DNA from: Clostridium sp. 12(A)
GTDB taxonomy: Bacteria; Bacillota; Clostridia; Lachnospirales; Lachnospiraceae
Length of the DNA: 64,000 nt
Assembly (NCBI GenBank): GCA_000526575.1
Contig: JAGI01000002.1
Coordinates: forward strand, 2,589,501-2,653,500
Reading direction: 5' to 3'
The translations under genes and the position numbers were made by a program. Below the pieces are notes generated by a model that ran no database searches, had not been told where the DNA came from, and saw nothing but the letters and a program-made list of their open reading frames with translations. This document shows positions 51,284-60,127 of the stretch, one piece after another (position 1 is the stretch's first letter; each line of letters begins with the position of its first letter).

Positions 51284-52212
51284 TTGTTCTCCTCAATTCT
51301 TTCATAATGCTTTAAGATATCCGCGCAATCCCTTTGGATCCGCTCAATCAAAGACTTTGGTTCCAATACTCTAACAGCCCCGCCAAAGGATAAAAGAAGT
51401 CCATACCAAAAGGTCTCATCTTCCAGAGTAAATACTTCACATTCAAACTCACCGGTTTCATATTCCTTTGTAATGGAAGCCCCTAAGTATTCCCGGCATT
51501 TGGATCTGAGCCTGTCCTGGCACAAAAGGCGCACCTTCACTCGTTTCCGGCTATCCTCTCTGCCTTTTAAAAATGCCTTTACCTCATCGATATCATGCTC
51601 TCTTCCATTGATTTCTCCCGTAGCCTTCAGTTGATCCATCCGTACCACCTTATACATCCGGTAATCCTGATGCTTTAAGCTGAATCCTATGAGATACCAA
51701 TGGTACCACTGATAAATCGTACACACAGGTTCTACCTCTACCTGACTTTTTTCATCTTTGGCGTTGGTATAAGAGAATGAAATTCTCACCTTTTTCTGAA
51801 TCCACTGATTTAAAAGATAGAGAAGCTCATTGGTGTCCCTGTTCTCGTGAACCACGCTTAAGTCCAGAATCATAGGGGATTTGGGGGAAGTAGTCAGGCT
51901 TTCTAACTTTTCCAGGGTAGCATTTAACTCCTTATCATGATAAGCAGAAGAGAGGCTTTGTAAGGCACTGACAACAAAGCTGTAATCCATCTCTCCTGCC
52001 ACCTGCCGCTGCATCTCAAAGGTTTCCATGATTTCAAAACCACCGTCAGTCCCAAAATTAGAAGAGACCGGAATGCCAGCCATACACAGGGTATCCATAT
52101 CCCTCATAATAGTCCTGATAGAAACTTCAAAATGCTCTGCCAGTACAGATGCCTTTGTTCTGCCATGGTTCAATAAATAAATGGTTATGCCCAACAGTCG
52201 GTCAATTTTCAT
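51280..52212 (-). CDS. WYL-domain transcriptional regulator (YafY family)
   Basis: About 310 residues from the ATG at 52212 (MKIDRLLGITIYLLNHGR), after AGGAG; the longer frame from 52278 overlaps the GNAT gene. HTH_11 at the start includes LAEHFEVSIRTIMRDMDTLCMAGIPV, and FGTDGGFEI marks the wing. The WYL domain at about 130-215 includes FSYTNAKDEKSQVEVEPVCTIYQWYHWYLIGF, followed by the C-terminal WCX extension. WYL proteins sense ligands such as nucleotides or single-stranded nucleic acid. It probably controls its own operon through the palindrome upstream of the GNAT gene. Confidence 0.92.
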   Translation of the reverse strand: MKIDRLLGITIYLLNHGRTKASVLAEHFEVSIRTIMRDMDTLCMAGIPVSSNFGTDGGFEIMETFEMQRQVAGEMDYSFVVSALQSLSSAYHDKELNATLEKLESLTTSPKSPMILDLSVVHENRDTNELLYLLNQWIQKKVRISFSYTNAKDEKSQVEVEPVCTIYQWYHWYLIGFSLKHQDYRMYKVVRMDQLKATGEINGREHDIDEVKAFLKGREDSRKRVKVRLLCQDRLRSKCREYLGASITKEYETGEFECEVFTLEDETFWYGLLLSFGGAVRVLEPKSLIERIQRDCADILKHYERIEENK

Positions 52213-52219
52213 GTACAAT

Positions 52220-52792
52220 TCACTCCTGTGTTTTTGTAAGAACGAAATAATCTCCATATTCTGTCCCATCATGGCCAATCAGCGTATGGCCCGTAGGTGA
52301 AAATCCCAGTGCAAGAAGCGCCTGGATCCTTTCTTTGGCTTCTATAACTGCCTTGGCGGCAATCAAGCTGCAATCAAAAAGCTCCCAGGTGTTTGGCACC
52401 ACTAAGGAAAGTATGTCCTCAATCACCTCTTTCCTTTCATAATCACTCCGAAGATCCAGCCGTAATAAGCCGCAATCATGAAAGTAATCCACAGAATCCC
52501 GGTGAAACAGTTCTATTGTCCCCACCACTTCCTTTTTCTCCTTTACAAAAATCCCCCAGCGGACAAACCGCTTTTTCTCATACTCTGAAATCCAGAACCG
52601 GATTGCCTCTTCCATACGGTCTAAGGTGCTGTAATAAAACAAGTCTCCGTGGCAGTTATCGCTGTTAAAGAGTGGGACTGACCTTTCATCCCCATAGACC
52701 TTTAATAAATCAGGCGCGTCCTTCATGGTTACAAGGGTTAGTACATACTGATTATTTTCCATAACCGGACAGCTTTTATATACATCCTCCAT
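52220..52792 (-). CDS. GNAT-like acetyltransferase
   Basis: About 190 residues from the ATG at 52792 (MEDVYKSCPVMENNQYVL), after AAGGAGGAG; the frame back to 52927 crosses the promoter. The RimJ/RimL-type layout is visible: YVLTLVTMKDAPDLLKVYGD, GIFVKEKKEVVGTIELFHRDS and LDLRSDYERKEVIEDILS in place of the usual acetyl-CoA loop, then IQALLALGFSPTGH. The CoA-binding R-x-x-G-x-G/A motif is weak, so activity is uncertain. First gene of the GNAT-WYL-DJ-1 operon, with 7 bases to the WYL gene. Confidence 0.8.
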   Translation of the reverse strand: MEDVYKSCPVMENNQYVLTLVTMKDAPDLLKVYGDERSVPLFNSDNCHGDLFYYSTLDRMEEAIRFWISEYEKKRFVRWGIFVKEKKEVVGTIELFHRDSVDYFHDCGLLRLDLRSDYERKEVIEDILSLVVPNTWELFDCSLIAAKAVIEAKERIQALLALGFSPTGHTLIGHDGTEYGDYFVLTKTQE

Positions 52793-52829
52793 AGTAAACT
52801 CCTCCTTCCAGATTAATATATCAAAACGT

Positions 52830-52851
52830 CTATGACACCTGTATGTCATAG
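52830..52851. promoter_or_regulatory. Perfect palindrome upstream of the GNAT-WYL-DJ-1 operon
   Basis: CTATGACA-CCTGTA-TGTCATAG has 8-base perfect arms and lies 38 bases upstream of the GNAT start. It is the natural candidate for the operator of the WYL regulator in the same operon. Confidence 0.6.
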
Positions 52852-52955
52852 TGATTTTTCTTGCCCGTACTAATCCATATCCGTTACTAACTATTATAAA
52901 TGATGCAAATTTTCGTGTCCATTCCAATCACCTTACCAAATCCAGTTAAGAGTCT

Positions 52956-52985
52956 TTTAGAAACGATTTAGAAACTATTAATAAC
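52956..52985. promoter_or_regulatory. Phased direct repeats upstream of the VTC-DUF4956-CotH operon
   Basis: TTTAGAAAC occurs at 52956-52964 and 52967-52975, 11 bases apart; a 6/9 match (ATTAATAAC) follows 10 bases later at 52977-52985. A -10-like TAAAAT sits just downstream near 52993. This fits tandem binding of an OmpR-family regulator, such as the one encoded at the end of this gene group. Confidence 0.6.
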
Positions 52986-53036
52986 CATGTACTAAAATAG
53001 TCTTATCATTAAAATAAGAATAAAGGAGGAAGTTTA

Positions 53037-53708
53037 TTGAAGTTTAGACATGAATGGAAACATGAAATATCTTATAGTGACATGATAGCAATCCGCCAAC
53101 GTCTCCTTGCGGTTGCAACATTAGATTCCCATGCGATCAATGGAACCTATAAAATCCGCAGCCTGTATTTTGATGATTTTCAGGATCAGGCATTGCGGGA
53201 TAAGATTGATGGCATAAGCAGACGGGAAAAATTCCGTATCCGCTACTACAACGACAATCTGGACTTCATTTACCTTGAAAAGAAAAGTAAGGTCGGAGGA
53301 CTCGGAAACAAACAAAGCGTTTCTCTTTCCAGGCAGGAGGCACAGGATGTGGTGGATGGGCAGATTGAGTGGATGAAAGCCAGGGAGGAACCTTTAATCC
53401 AGGAATTATATTTTAAAATGACCACCTGTGGGCTGAGGCCAAAAACAATTGTAGATTACATCAGAGAGCCCTTTATCTTTAAGCCGGGAAATGTACGGGT
53501 TACTCTGGACTACGATATTCGTACCGGCCTCCACTCCATTGATTTTCTCAATCCCCACTGTCCCATGATTCCAGCAGGGGATAGCGGGATCGTAATGGAG
53601 GTAAAATGGGATGAGTTTCTCCCTTCCATCATACGCGATACCGTTCAGCTTACCGGTCGGAGGGTTTCTGCATTTTCTAAATACGCAGTCTGCCGTTTAT
53701 ACGGCTAA
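53037..53708 (+). CDS. VTC-domain protein (polyphosphate polymerase-like)
   Basis: A 223-residue protein starting with TTG at 53037, which follows AAAGGAGGA. It forms a single VTC/triphosphate-tunnel domain: KFRHEWKHEISYSD at the start, SLYFDD, the basic strand REKFRIRYYND, IYLEKKSK, IVDYIREPF, VTLDYDIRTG, VMEVKWDE and the final SAFSKYAVCRLYG. The alternating Arg/Lys/Glu residues line the tunnel in yeast Vtc4, which makes polyphosphate from ATP. No SPX domain or membrane helix is present; the next gene supplies the membrane part. Polyphosphate synthesis is inferred from the fold only. Confidence 0.88.
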   Translation: MKFRHEWKHEISYSDMIAIRQRLLAVATLDSHAINGTYKIRSLYFDDFQDQALRDKIDGISRREKFRIRYYNDNLDFIYLEKKSKVGGLGNKQSVSLSRQEAQDVVDGQIEWMKAREEPLIQELYFKMTTCGLRPKTIVDYIREPFIFKPGNVRVTLDYDIRTGLHSIDFLNPHCPMIPAGDSGIVMEVKWDEFLPSIIRDTVQLTGRRVSAFSKYAVCRLYG

Positions 53709-53731
53709 TTATAATGAAAAGGGGTATATGT

Positions 53732-54403
53732 ATGAATTTTAGTGATGTTTTTAAATCAAGCTTTGTGGACAAGGTAACGAGTATTAGTTTATTGGATATG
53801 CTGGTGGCATTGCTGCTATCCTTTTGCATTGGATTATTTATCTGCTACATATACAAATTGACCTACAACGGAGTTCTGTTCTCTTCCAGCTTTGCAGTCA
53901 CCTTAATGGCCTTAACTATGATTACAACCATTGTAATCCTGGCTGTGACCTCTAATGTAGTGCTTTCACTGGGAATGGTAGGCGCACTCTCAATCGTAAG
54001 ATTTCGAACGGCGATCAAGGAACCACTTGATATTGCCTTCTTATTCTGGTCCATTGCAGTAGGCATTATCCTGGCTGCCGGTTTGATACCTTTAGCTGTG
54101 ATCGGAAGCATTGTTATCGGCTCCGTACTTCTTATTTTTGTAAATAAGAAAATTTATACCAACCCATATATTGTAGTACTCCAATGCGACGGCTACCATG
54201 TAGAAGCAAAGGCCAAGGAATACCTTAATACAAAAACATTGAAATGCGTTGTTAAAAGTAAGACCGTAAGAAAAGGAGCCATTGAAGTTAATTTAGAGGT
54301 TCGTTTAAAGGATAATAATACGGATTTTGTCAATGAATTATCGGAAATAGAAGGGGTACATAGCGCTGTGTTAGTAAGCTACAATGGAGATTATATGGGA
54401 TAG
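53732..54403 (+). CDS. DUF4956 membrane protein
   Basis: About 223 residues from the ATG at 53732 (MNFSDVFKSSFVDKV), after AAAAGGGG. Four membrane helices lie at about 20-140, with the conserved cytoplasmic loop GMVGALSIVRFRTAIKEPLDIAFLFWSIAVG, the hallmark of DUF4956. A soluble alpha/beta tail of about 75 residues follows (IVVLQCDGYHVEAKAKEYL). The family is almost always encoded next to a VTC protein and often a CotH kinase, so it likely forms a membrane complex with them. Its function is unknown. Confidence 0.88.
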   Translation: MNFSDVFKSSFVDKVTSISLLDMLVALLLSFCIGLFICYIYKLTYNGVLFSSSFAVTLMALTMITTIVILAVTSNVVLSLGMVGALSIVRFRTAIKEPLDIAFLFWSIAVGIILAAGLIPLAVIGSIVIGSVLLIFVNKKIYTNPYIVVLQCDGYHVEAKAKEYLNTKTLKCVVKSKTVRKGAIEVNLEVRLKDNNTDFVNELSEIEGVHSAVLVSYNGDYMG

Positions 54404-54413
54404 GAGGAACAGA

Positions 54414-55808
54414 ATGTCTACAAACAAGCATTTAGGGAAACTATCCCTTACCTTCCTAATTCTGGCCCTTCTTATTACAGGCGCATTGTATAACGGTGAT
54501 AAACTGGGACTGAAATCTCAGGATAAATCCATGGAATATGAAAAGCGCCTGTTTGACGATTCCCGCGTTCACACCATTAACATTGTGATGGACGATTGGG
54601 ATAAGTTTATCGCTTCTGCTAAGGATAAAAAATATTCCGCCTGTACCATTATCATTGATGGAGAAACGTTTGCTAACGTGGGAATCCGCGCCAAAGGCTC
54701 ATCCTCTCTGACCGATGCAGAAGACGCTGGCAGTACCAGATATAGCTTTAAGGTTGAATTTGACCATTATGAAAAGGCAATCAACTATCATGGACTTGAT
54801 AAAATATCATTAAATAACATGATTCATGACAGTACTTTTATGATGGATTACTTAGCCTATCAGATGATGGGAGACTTCGGTGTCAGCAGTCCCTTAAGCA
54901 GTTATACCAACATCCTGGTAAACGGTGAAAAATGGGGTTTTTATCTGGCGGTTGAGGGCCTGGAAGAATCCTTTTTGAAACGTAATTATGGTATTAACTA
55001 CGGTAATTTATATAAACCTGAGGGCAAAGAAGAAGAGGCCGATGGGAAAGAGGAAGAGCTCCAGCCAGATGACCAGGAAGAGAGATTCACTCCAGATGTG
55101 AATCTGCAATATATCAATGACGATCCAAAGAGCTATTCCATCTTCTTTGATCATGCCAAAACAAAGATATCTTCCAAGGATAAGAAGCGTTTTATCTCAG
55201 CCATCAGAGAGCTGAACTTGGGGAATCATTTTAATAAGGTATTGGATACAGAAAAGGTAATACGTTATTTTGTTGTTCACAACTTCGTGGTAAATGGGGA
55301 CAGCTACACCGGCGAAGATGCCCACAATTATTATCTCTACGAGAAAGATGGCCGATTATCCATGATCCCATGGGACTACAATATGTCCTTTGGTACATTT
55401 TCTCACGAAGACTCCACCCTGGCGGTTAATGTGCCAATCAACGAAGCCTTAAAAGACCGCCCCATGCAAAGCTGGATCATGAAAGATAGTAAGTATCAAA
55501 AAATGTATCAGGACTATTACAGGAAATTTCTTGATTCTTCTGATATTGCCAAACGAATCCAACAAACCGCATTGCTCATCTCCCCTCATGTTGAGAAAGA
55601 CCCAAGTAAATTCTGCACCTATGAAGAATATCAAAAGGCCGTCAATACATTAAACCGCTTCTGTCAATTACGGACAGAAAGCATCAGGGGACAGTTAAAC
55701 GGAACTATACCTTCAACCATCAGCGATCAGGCTGCGAACAAAGCAGCTTTGATTGATGCATCAGACATTCATATCAATGATATGAAAAATAAGAAATTAA
55801 TGAACTAA
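54414..55808 (+). CDS. CotH kinase family protein
   Basis: About 464 residues from the ATG at 54414, after TAGGAGGA. An N-terminal membrane anchor (about 9-24, LSLTFLILALLITGAL) places the catalytic part outside. CotH blocks are visible: GIRAKGSSSL, YHGLDKISLNNMIHDSTFMMDYLAYQMM, the Asn-Gly-Trp-type strand VNGEKWGFYLAVEGLEESFL, and the metal-binding IPWDYNMSFG. CotH of B. subtilis phosphorylates spore-coat proteins. An acidic linker (about 210-235, Glu/Asp-rich) interrupts the domain. It overlaps no gene but starts 10 bases after DUF4956, in one operon. Confidence 0.9.
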   Translation: MSTNKHLGKLSLTFLILALLITGALYNGDKLGLKSQDKSMEYEKRLFDDSRVHTINIVMDDWDKFIASAKDKKYSACTIIIDGETFANVGIRAKGSSSLTDAEDAGSTRYSFKVEFDHYEKAINYHGLDKISLNNMIHDSTFMMDYLAYQMMGDFGVSSPLSSYTNILVNGEKWGFYLAVEGLEESFLKRNYGINYGNLYKPEGKEEEADGKEEELQPDDQEERFTPDVNLQYINDDPKSYSIFFDHAKTKISSKDKKRFISAIRELNLGNHFNKVLDTEKVIRYFVVHNFVVNGDSYTGEDAHNYYLYEKDGRLSMIPWDYNMSFGTFSHEDSTLAVNVPINEALKDRPMQSWIMKDSKYQKMYQDYYRKFLDSSDIAKRIQQTALLISPHVEKDPSKFCTYEEYQKAVNTLNRFCQLRTESIRGQLNGTIPSTISDQAANKAALIDASDIHINDMKNKKLMN

Positions 55809-55886
55809 TTATGGCGTAACAATAATTTTATTCTCCATGGAAATATGATAAAATGCATGTAACAAAGAGTTAAGAAGAGGGCTGAA

Positions 55887-56594
55887 ATGAAAAAAGCTAC
55901 GATTATAATTATTGAAGATGATGCTGATATCCGTGAGGGAATTCGGATTTTATTGGAAAGCGAGCATTATAAAGTTTTTGAGGCAGAGAATGGGGAAACA
56001 GGTATTTCATTGTTAAATGAATACGTTGACCTTGTAATACTGGATGTCATGATGCCTGGAATGTCTGGAATCAGGACTTGCGAAGAAATCAGGAAATTTT
56101 CTTTCGTGCCAATCATATTCCTGACTGCAAAATCAAGCGATTCCGACAAGCTCATCGGACTTATGGCTGGCGGCGATGATTATCTGGCAAAGCCCTTTTC
56201 TTACTCTGAGCTTCTTGGCAGAGTAAAAGCACAGATCAGACGTTATCAAATTTATCGGGGTAAGGAAAAAAACGGACTGGACCTACCGGAACATAAACTC
56301 CTGGAAATTGGCAATATCCGTATAAACAAAGATTTTAATGAAGTTTGGGTGGACGACAAAGAGGTAGAATTATCAGAATTGGAATACAGGATTCTTCTAT
56401 TAATGATGCAGCATCCAAGAAAAGTATTTTCTGCACAAAATATATATGAAAGTGTCTGGAAAGAACCGTATTTTCATTCCTCTAATGGAACTATTATGGT
56501 TCATATCAGTAAATTAAGAGTTAAGATTGAGAAGGTCCAAGATAGTCCAACGCATATTAAAACCATATGGGGAAAGGGATATCGATTTGAATAG
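55887..56594 (+). CDS. OmpR-family response regulator of the VTC/CotH locus
   Basis: A 235-residue regulator. The receiver has IIEDDADIREG as the acidic pocket, phosphorylated Asp near 51 in VILDVMMPGMSG and YLAKPFSYSELLGR with the conserved Lys. The winged helix ends in IMVHISKLRVKIEK and IKTIWGKGYRFE. It lies 78 bases after cotH with a possible promoter of its own. The direct repeats before the VTC gene are plausible targets. Its end overlaps the kinase gene by 8 bases. Confidence 0.93.
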   Translation: MKKATIIIIEDDADIREGIRILLESEHYKVFEAENGETGISLLNEYVDLVILDVMMPGMSGIRTCEEIRKFSFVPIIFLTAKSSDSDKLIGLMAGGDDYLAKPFSYSELLGRVKAQIRRYQIYRGKEKNGLDLPEHKLLEIGNIRINKDFNEVWVDDKEVELSELEYRILLLMMQHPRKVFSAQNIYESVWKEPYFHSSNGTIMVHISKLRVKIEKVQDSPTHIKTIWGKGYRFE

Positions 56595-57882
56595 AGGTAT
56601 GAAACGTTTAAAAACAGAGTCTCTTCTGGTACTGGTTTTTGCAGGCTTTCTTGCCACTGTATTTTACCTGATGCTAAATTCAGCAGGAAACACGCTGTTA
56701 GATGAGTACTTTCAAAACTCTTCTTACATCTCACGCTCCAATGAAAAATGCTTAAACAAGTTTGAAAGCTTTGTAAAACAAGAAAGCATCAAACTTACCG
56801 ATACCGAAAAGATAAAGTCTTGGCTTCAAAAACAAAAAATGGGCTATGTGGCACTCGCCATAAGTCAGCATGAGAAAATATTATTTGACTCCCTAAACGA
56901 CCAGTCCGAGGAGGAGGTGGCAAGCTTCTACCGCACCGGTGCCAGCAGAAACATTTCATTCTCCGGAGAATCTGCTACGGTATATTTATCTGGATATTTT
57001 GATTATCAGTATTATGTAAAAACTACAGTTGTCGAAGCAATTCTCTCCATACTTCTGTTTCTTGGTATCTTTGTAAAATTTGTTCAGAAAAAAATCGATT
57101 ATATTATTCAACTGGAAAAAGAAATTAAAATACTGGAAACAGGCTGCCTGGACTATGAAATTACCATAAAGGGCAGTGATGAGCTGGCATCCCTAGCCCA
57201 AGGACTGAATGAAATGCGCATCTCTTTATTGGAAAACATGCAAAAAGAAGAGGCTGCCGCACAGGCAAATAACAATTTGGTCGTAAGCGTCTCCCATGAC
57301 CTGAGAACTCCCCTGACAGCTTTACTTTTATATTTGGATGTTCTGCAAAAAAGTTCATTTTCCAATCGGGAACAATACATAAGCTATCTGGAAAAAGCCC
57401 GTACAAAAGCCACCCAGATCAAACGAATGTCAGATCAGCTCTTTCAACGTTTTTTATTGTCAGAGGAAGAAAAACTGCCCCCTGATCCAGTTCAAAAGGC
57501 ACGTTTTTTTTTCGAGGACATGTTATCCGATATGTCATGCTATCTGACACAGCATGATTTTAATGTGGAAACAAAGATACAGTGGCCGAATGCCAATGTT
57601 TCTCTAATGTTCGATTATGTGAATCGAATACTGGATAACGTGAGTTCAAACATCATCAAGTATGCTGATGCACAAAAAACAGTCACCATCAGCCTTCTCC
57701 ATCAAGAAGGCTGGCTGGTGCTGCAGTTCTCCAATGAGATTGTAAACAAAGAAAAAGGAATGGACAGCACAGGCGTTGGCGTTCAGAATATCTGTACTAT
57801 GATGGAGGAAATGGGCTGTAAATGCCTGGTAAACAAAAACAATCAAAATTATGTACTGGAACTATGGTTTCAGACTGTATAG
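56587..57882 (+). CDS. Sensor histidine kinase of the VTC/CotH locus
   Basis: About 431 residues from a TTG at 56587, eight bases after AAAGGG; an ATG at 56599 has no free site. TM1 is about 11-35, an extracellular sensor of about 110 residues follows, TM2 is near 145-163, then HAMP (EKEIKILETGCLDYEITIKGSDELASLAQGLNEM). The phosphorylated His is in VSVSHDLRTPLTALLLYLD. The ATPase domain ends GVGVQNICTMMEEMGCKC; the G2 box is short. It should act with the preceding regulator. It ends 2 bases from the convergent allE-like gene. Confidence 0.92.
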   Translation: MNRGMKRLKTESLLVLVFAGFLATVFYLMLNSAGNTLLDEYFQNSSYISRSNEKCLNKFESFVKQESIKLTDTEKIKSWLQKQKMGYVALAISQHEKILFDSLNDQSEEEVASFYRTGASRNISFSGESATVYLSGYFDYQYYVKTTVVEAILSILLFLGIFVKFVQKKIDYIIQLEKEIKILETGCLDYEITIKGSDELASLAQGLNEMRISLLENMQKEEAAAQANNNLVVSVSHDLRTPLTALLLYLDVLQKSSFSNREQYISYLEKARTKATQIKRMSDQLFQRFLLSEEEKLPPDPVQKARFFFEDMLSDMSCYLTQHDFNVETKIQWPNANVSLMFDYVNRILDNVSSNIIKYADAQKTVTISLLHQEGWLVLQFSNEIVNKEKGMDSTGVGVQNICTMMEEMGCKCLVNKNNQNYVLELWFQTV

Positions 57883-57883
57883 G

Positions 57884-58675
57884 CTAGAGTCTTACGTCCC
57901 GATTACAATCCTTAGAATAAATATAAGCAAACATATCTTCCCGTCCTACTCCATATGCTCCCTGGGGACAATAGGCGCCCATGAACAGATAGTCTCCCTT
58001 TTTAACAGGAATCCAATCATTGTCAAGGACGTACATGCCTTCCCCTGAGTAGATGTAGGCTCCATGCTCCTGGACATGAGTCTCAATGTATCCGTGACAG
58101 GCCCCTGGCTTAAATGCAAGGATATGGAAGTTCATGTCAAAGCCTAAGTTGGTTGCCGAAGGAAGAAAATCCTTTACCAGCACATCCTCCATGCCTTCAT
58201 AAGGAATCCAGTCCACATCATTGATATTTCCGATTACCGTATGGGCCTCATACCCCTCGATTCTCTGATACAGCCGTTTATAGAGGAAGCATCTGGCCGC
58301 CCTGTCTCCTGTATTTTCAAAATGCAGCCTGGTTCCCTCCGGGCAGTAGATATAGCCACCGTCTGTAACCACAGCTTCCTCTTTCTCATTCCATACCTTG
58401 ACCGTTCCCTCAAATACATAGAAAAAGATTTCTTCCCCGGAACCCCCAAATCCTTGTCTGTTTCCACCACCAGGCGCTGCATTTACTAAATAATCCACAA
58501 AGGAGGCCCCAAGAAGTGGGGAAGCGAGAATGGTAACCTCGCATTGTGTAAAGCCTGGAATGGTATTTTTCACAAGTCCGTCTGGTTCAAGGACTGCATA
58601 ATTGCCTTTTTTGATGACAGAGCGAGTGGTTAATATATCCTTCCGGTATCCTGTATTTCCATTTAAGTAGCTCAT
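57884..58675 (-). CDS. allE: (S)-ureidoglycine aminohydrolase
   Basis: A 263-residue double-cupin enzyme. It starts MSYLNGNTGYRKDILTTRS and matches YlbA/AllE throughout (EPDGLVKNTIPGFT, GFDMNFHILAFKPGACHGYIETH). In the second cupin Glu, His and His are spaced 0, +2 and +6 (ETHVQEH) with Gln at +40, the same spacing as the manganese ligands of the plant enzyme. It hydrolyses ureidoglycine to ureidoglycolate and ammonia in allantoin breakdown. No other allantoin gene is in the window, so it is an orphan here. Confidence 0.92.
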   Translation of the reverse strand: MSYLNGNTGYRKDILTTRSVIKKGNYAVLEPDGLVKNTIPGFTQCEVTILASPLLGASFVDYLVNAAPGGGNRQGFGGSGEEIFFYVFEGTVKVWNEKEEAVVTDGGYIYCPEGTRLHFENTGDRAARCFLYKRLYQRIEGYEAHTVIGNINDVDWIPYEGMEDVLVKDFLPSATNLGFDMNFHILAFKPGACHGYIETHVQEHGAYIYSGEGMYVLDNDWIPVKKGDYLFMGAYCPQGAYGVGREDMFAYIYSKDCNRDVRL

Positions 58676-58758
58676 GATATCCCTCCTAAATTATCGTTTC
58701 ATCTGACTTCGCCGTTATTTACATGAAATCATAGCATATGGAGGGAAAATTGCAATAG

Positions 58759-58794
58759 AAAAATCCGGATTGGAACACGCTTGTTCCAACCCGG
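58759..58794 (-). terminator. Terminator of the xylanase operon
   Basis: CCGG-x-TTGGAACA (58765-58777) pairs with TGTTCCAA-x-CCGG (ending 58794) with one mismatch. On the minus strand a T-run follows, between the GH30 gene and allE. Confidence 0.85.
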
Positions 58795-58832
58795 ACCTTT
58801 ATTTCTTATCTTTATTGTCTAATCTTTTTATC

Positions 58833-60101
58833 TTACTTTAACTCAGCCACAAAGGTAGTAACACTTCTTGCAGGAAGCTGGGCAGTAAAGGAACCGCCGG
58901 ATACCTGATAGCCGGAACCGTAAGAAAGATTTCTGCTTCCGTCTGTCATCCAGGACGCAATGGAACCTACATTCCCGTTCTGAATGGTGAATTTCTGGCT
59001 GACCGCAGAGGTATTCTTATTGATTGCTACGATAACGGCTTTTCCACCGCCCTTATAAGCAGATACATAAAGGTTGCTGCCTGGGCTCTTAGTGGCATCT
59101 ACTCTCACATAGCCTGGTCTGACGAATTTGGAGAAATGGGCCATGTTATAGCCTCGTTTACTAATGGTTCCGTCTTCCTTCATAGGACCATAGTTTCTGC
59201 GGATATACCACCAGACATAGGTCTGGAATTCTGCTTCTACCATGGCATTGTGCATATGAACGGAAACCTCCAGGGCCTCCGGCCATGAATCGGCTGAATT
59301 AGCGTTGCTATTTGGATAATACACTTCTGTCATCCAAAGCTCCTTTCCAGCTCCCTTTTGCTTAAACAGGGAATAAGGGAAATTGCTGACTGGAGTACCA
59401 TACAGATGGGCTCCAAGGATATCCATGTTGGCAAGTGCTGCGGAATCGTTTAAAATAGGGTCTGACATATTTTTTACGTAAGAAAATGATTCTGGTGCAA
59501 TGACCTTGCAGTTGATGCTTCCTGCATAATTCTTCATGAAATTAAGCATTTCAGCTGGTGTCCACCAGGTCCATTCCTGAGCATAATCTGGCTCATTCTG
59601 AACAGAAATGGCATAAAGATTAACTCCGTTGTTCTTCATATAAGTTACAAAGTCGTTTAAATGCTGAGCATAGGCACCGTACATATTGGAGCGAAGCCGC
59701 TTCTGATTGGCTACGCCGTTTCTGGTAAAGGTCTCTATCATATTACTAGGCGGATTCCATGGGGAAGCAAATACAATGGCGCCTTTCTCAATCGCCTTCT
59801 TTGCGGTTGCCACTTCTCTGCTCCAGTTGTTCTTATTCTCATCAATAAAGATTCTTAAAACGGAAAATCCAAGCTGATTATTGCCATTACCAAAGGCAGT
59901 CTCTCTCTGTGCTGCGGTTAAATCTCCGATCCAGGCCACGTGGTTCATACCGCCAAAGCCGCGGATGAGCTGTTTTTGTGCGGATAGATTGATATAGGCA
60001 TCACTTGACGCTGCTGCCAGGCTTGTTCTTAACATATCCTCTTTTAAGTTTTCTTCCCCGATTCTATCTACATTCTGTCCATCTAAAATTTTCTGATCCA
60101 T
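58833..60101 (-). CDS. xynC: GH30 glucuronoxylanase (XynC-like) without signal peptide
   Basis: A 422-residue GH30 subfamily 8 enzyme, very close to B. subtilis XynC. RGFGGMNHVAWIGDLTAAQRE, the acid/base Glu in SVQNEPDYAQEW, the nucleophile Glu in LWMTEVYYPNS, and WWYIRRNYGPMKEDG with the Arg that recognises glucuronate are all kept, as is the C-terminal beta-sandwich. It cleaves xylan next to glucuronic acid side groups. In place of the XynC signal peptide there is a hydrophilic 35-residue N-terminus (MDQKILDGQNVDRIGEEN...); only 26 bases separate it from the upstream gene, so no signal peptide was missed. Confidence 0.93.
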   Translation of the reverse strand: MDQKILDGQNVDRIGEENLKEDMLRTSLAAASSDAYINLSAQKQLIRGFGGMNHVAWIGDLTAAQRETAFGNGNNQLGFSVLRIFIDENKNNWSREVATAKKAIEKGAIVFASPWNPPSNMIETFTRNGVANQKRLRSNMYGAYAQHLNDFVTYMKNNGVNLYAISVQNEPDYAQEWTWWTPAEMLNFMKNYAGSINCKVIAPESFSYVKNMSDPILNDSAALANMDILGAHLYGTPVSNFPYSLFKQKGAGKELWMTEVYYPNSNANSADSWPEALEVSVHMHNAMVEAEFQTYVWWYIRRNYGPMKEDGTISKRGYNMAHFSKFVRPGYVRVDATKSPGSNLYVSAYKGGGKAVIVAINKNTSAVSQKFTIQNGNVGSIASWMTDGSRNLSYGSGYQVSGGSFTAQLPARSVTTFVAELK

Positions 60102-60127
60102 TTATATTTCCTCCATTTTTTATAATT

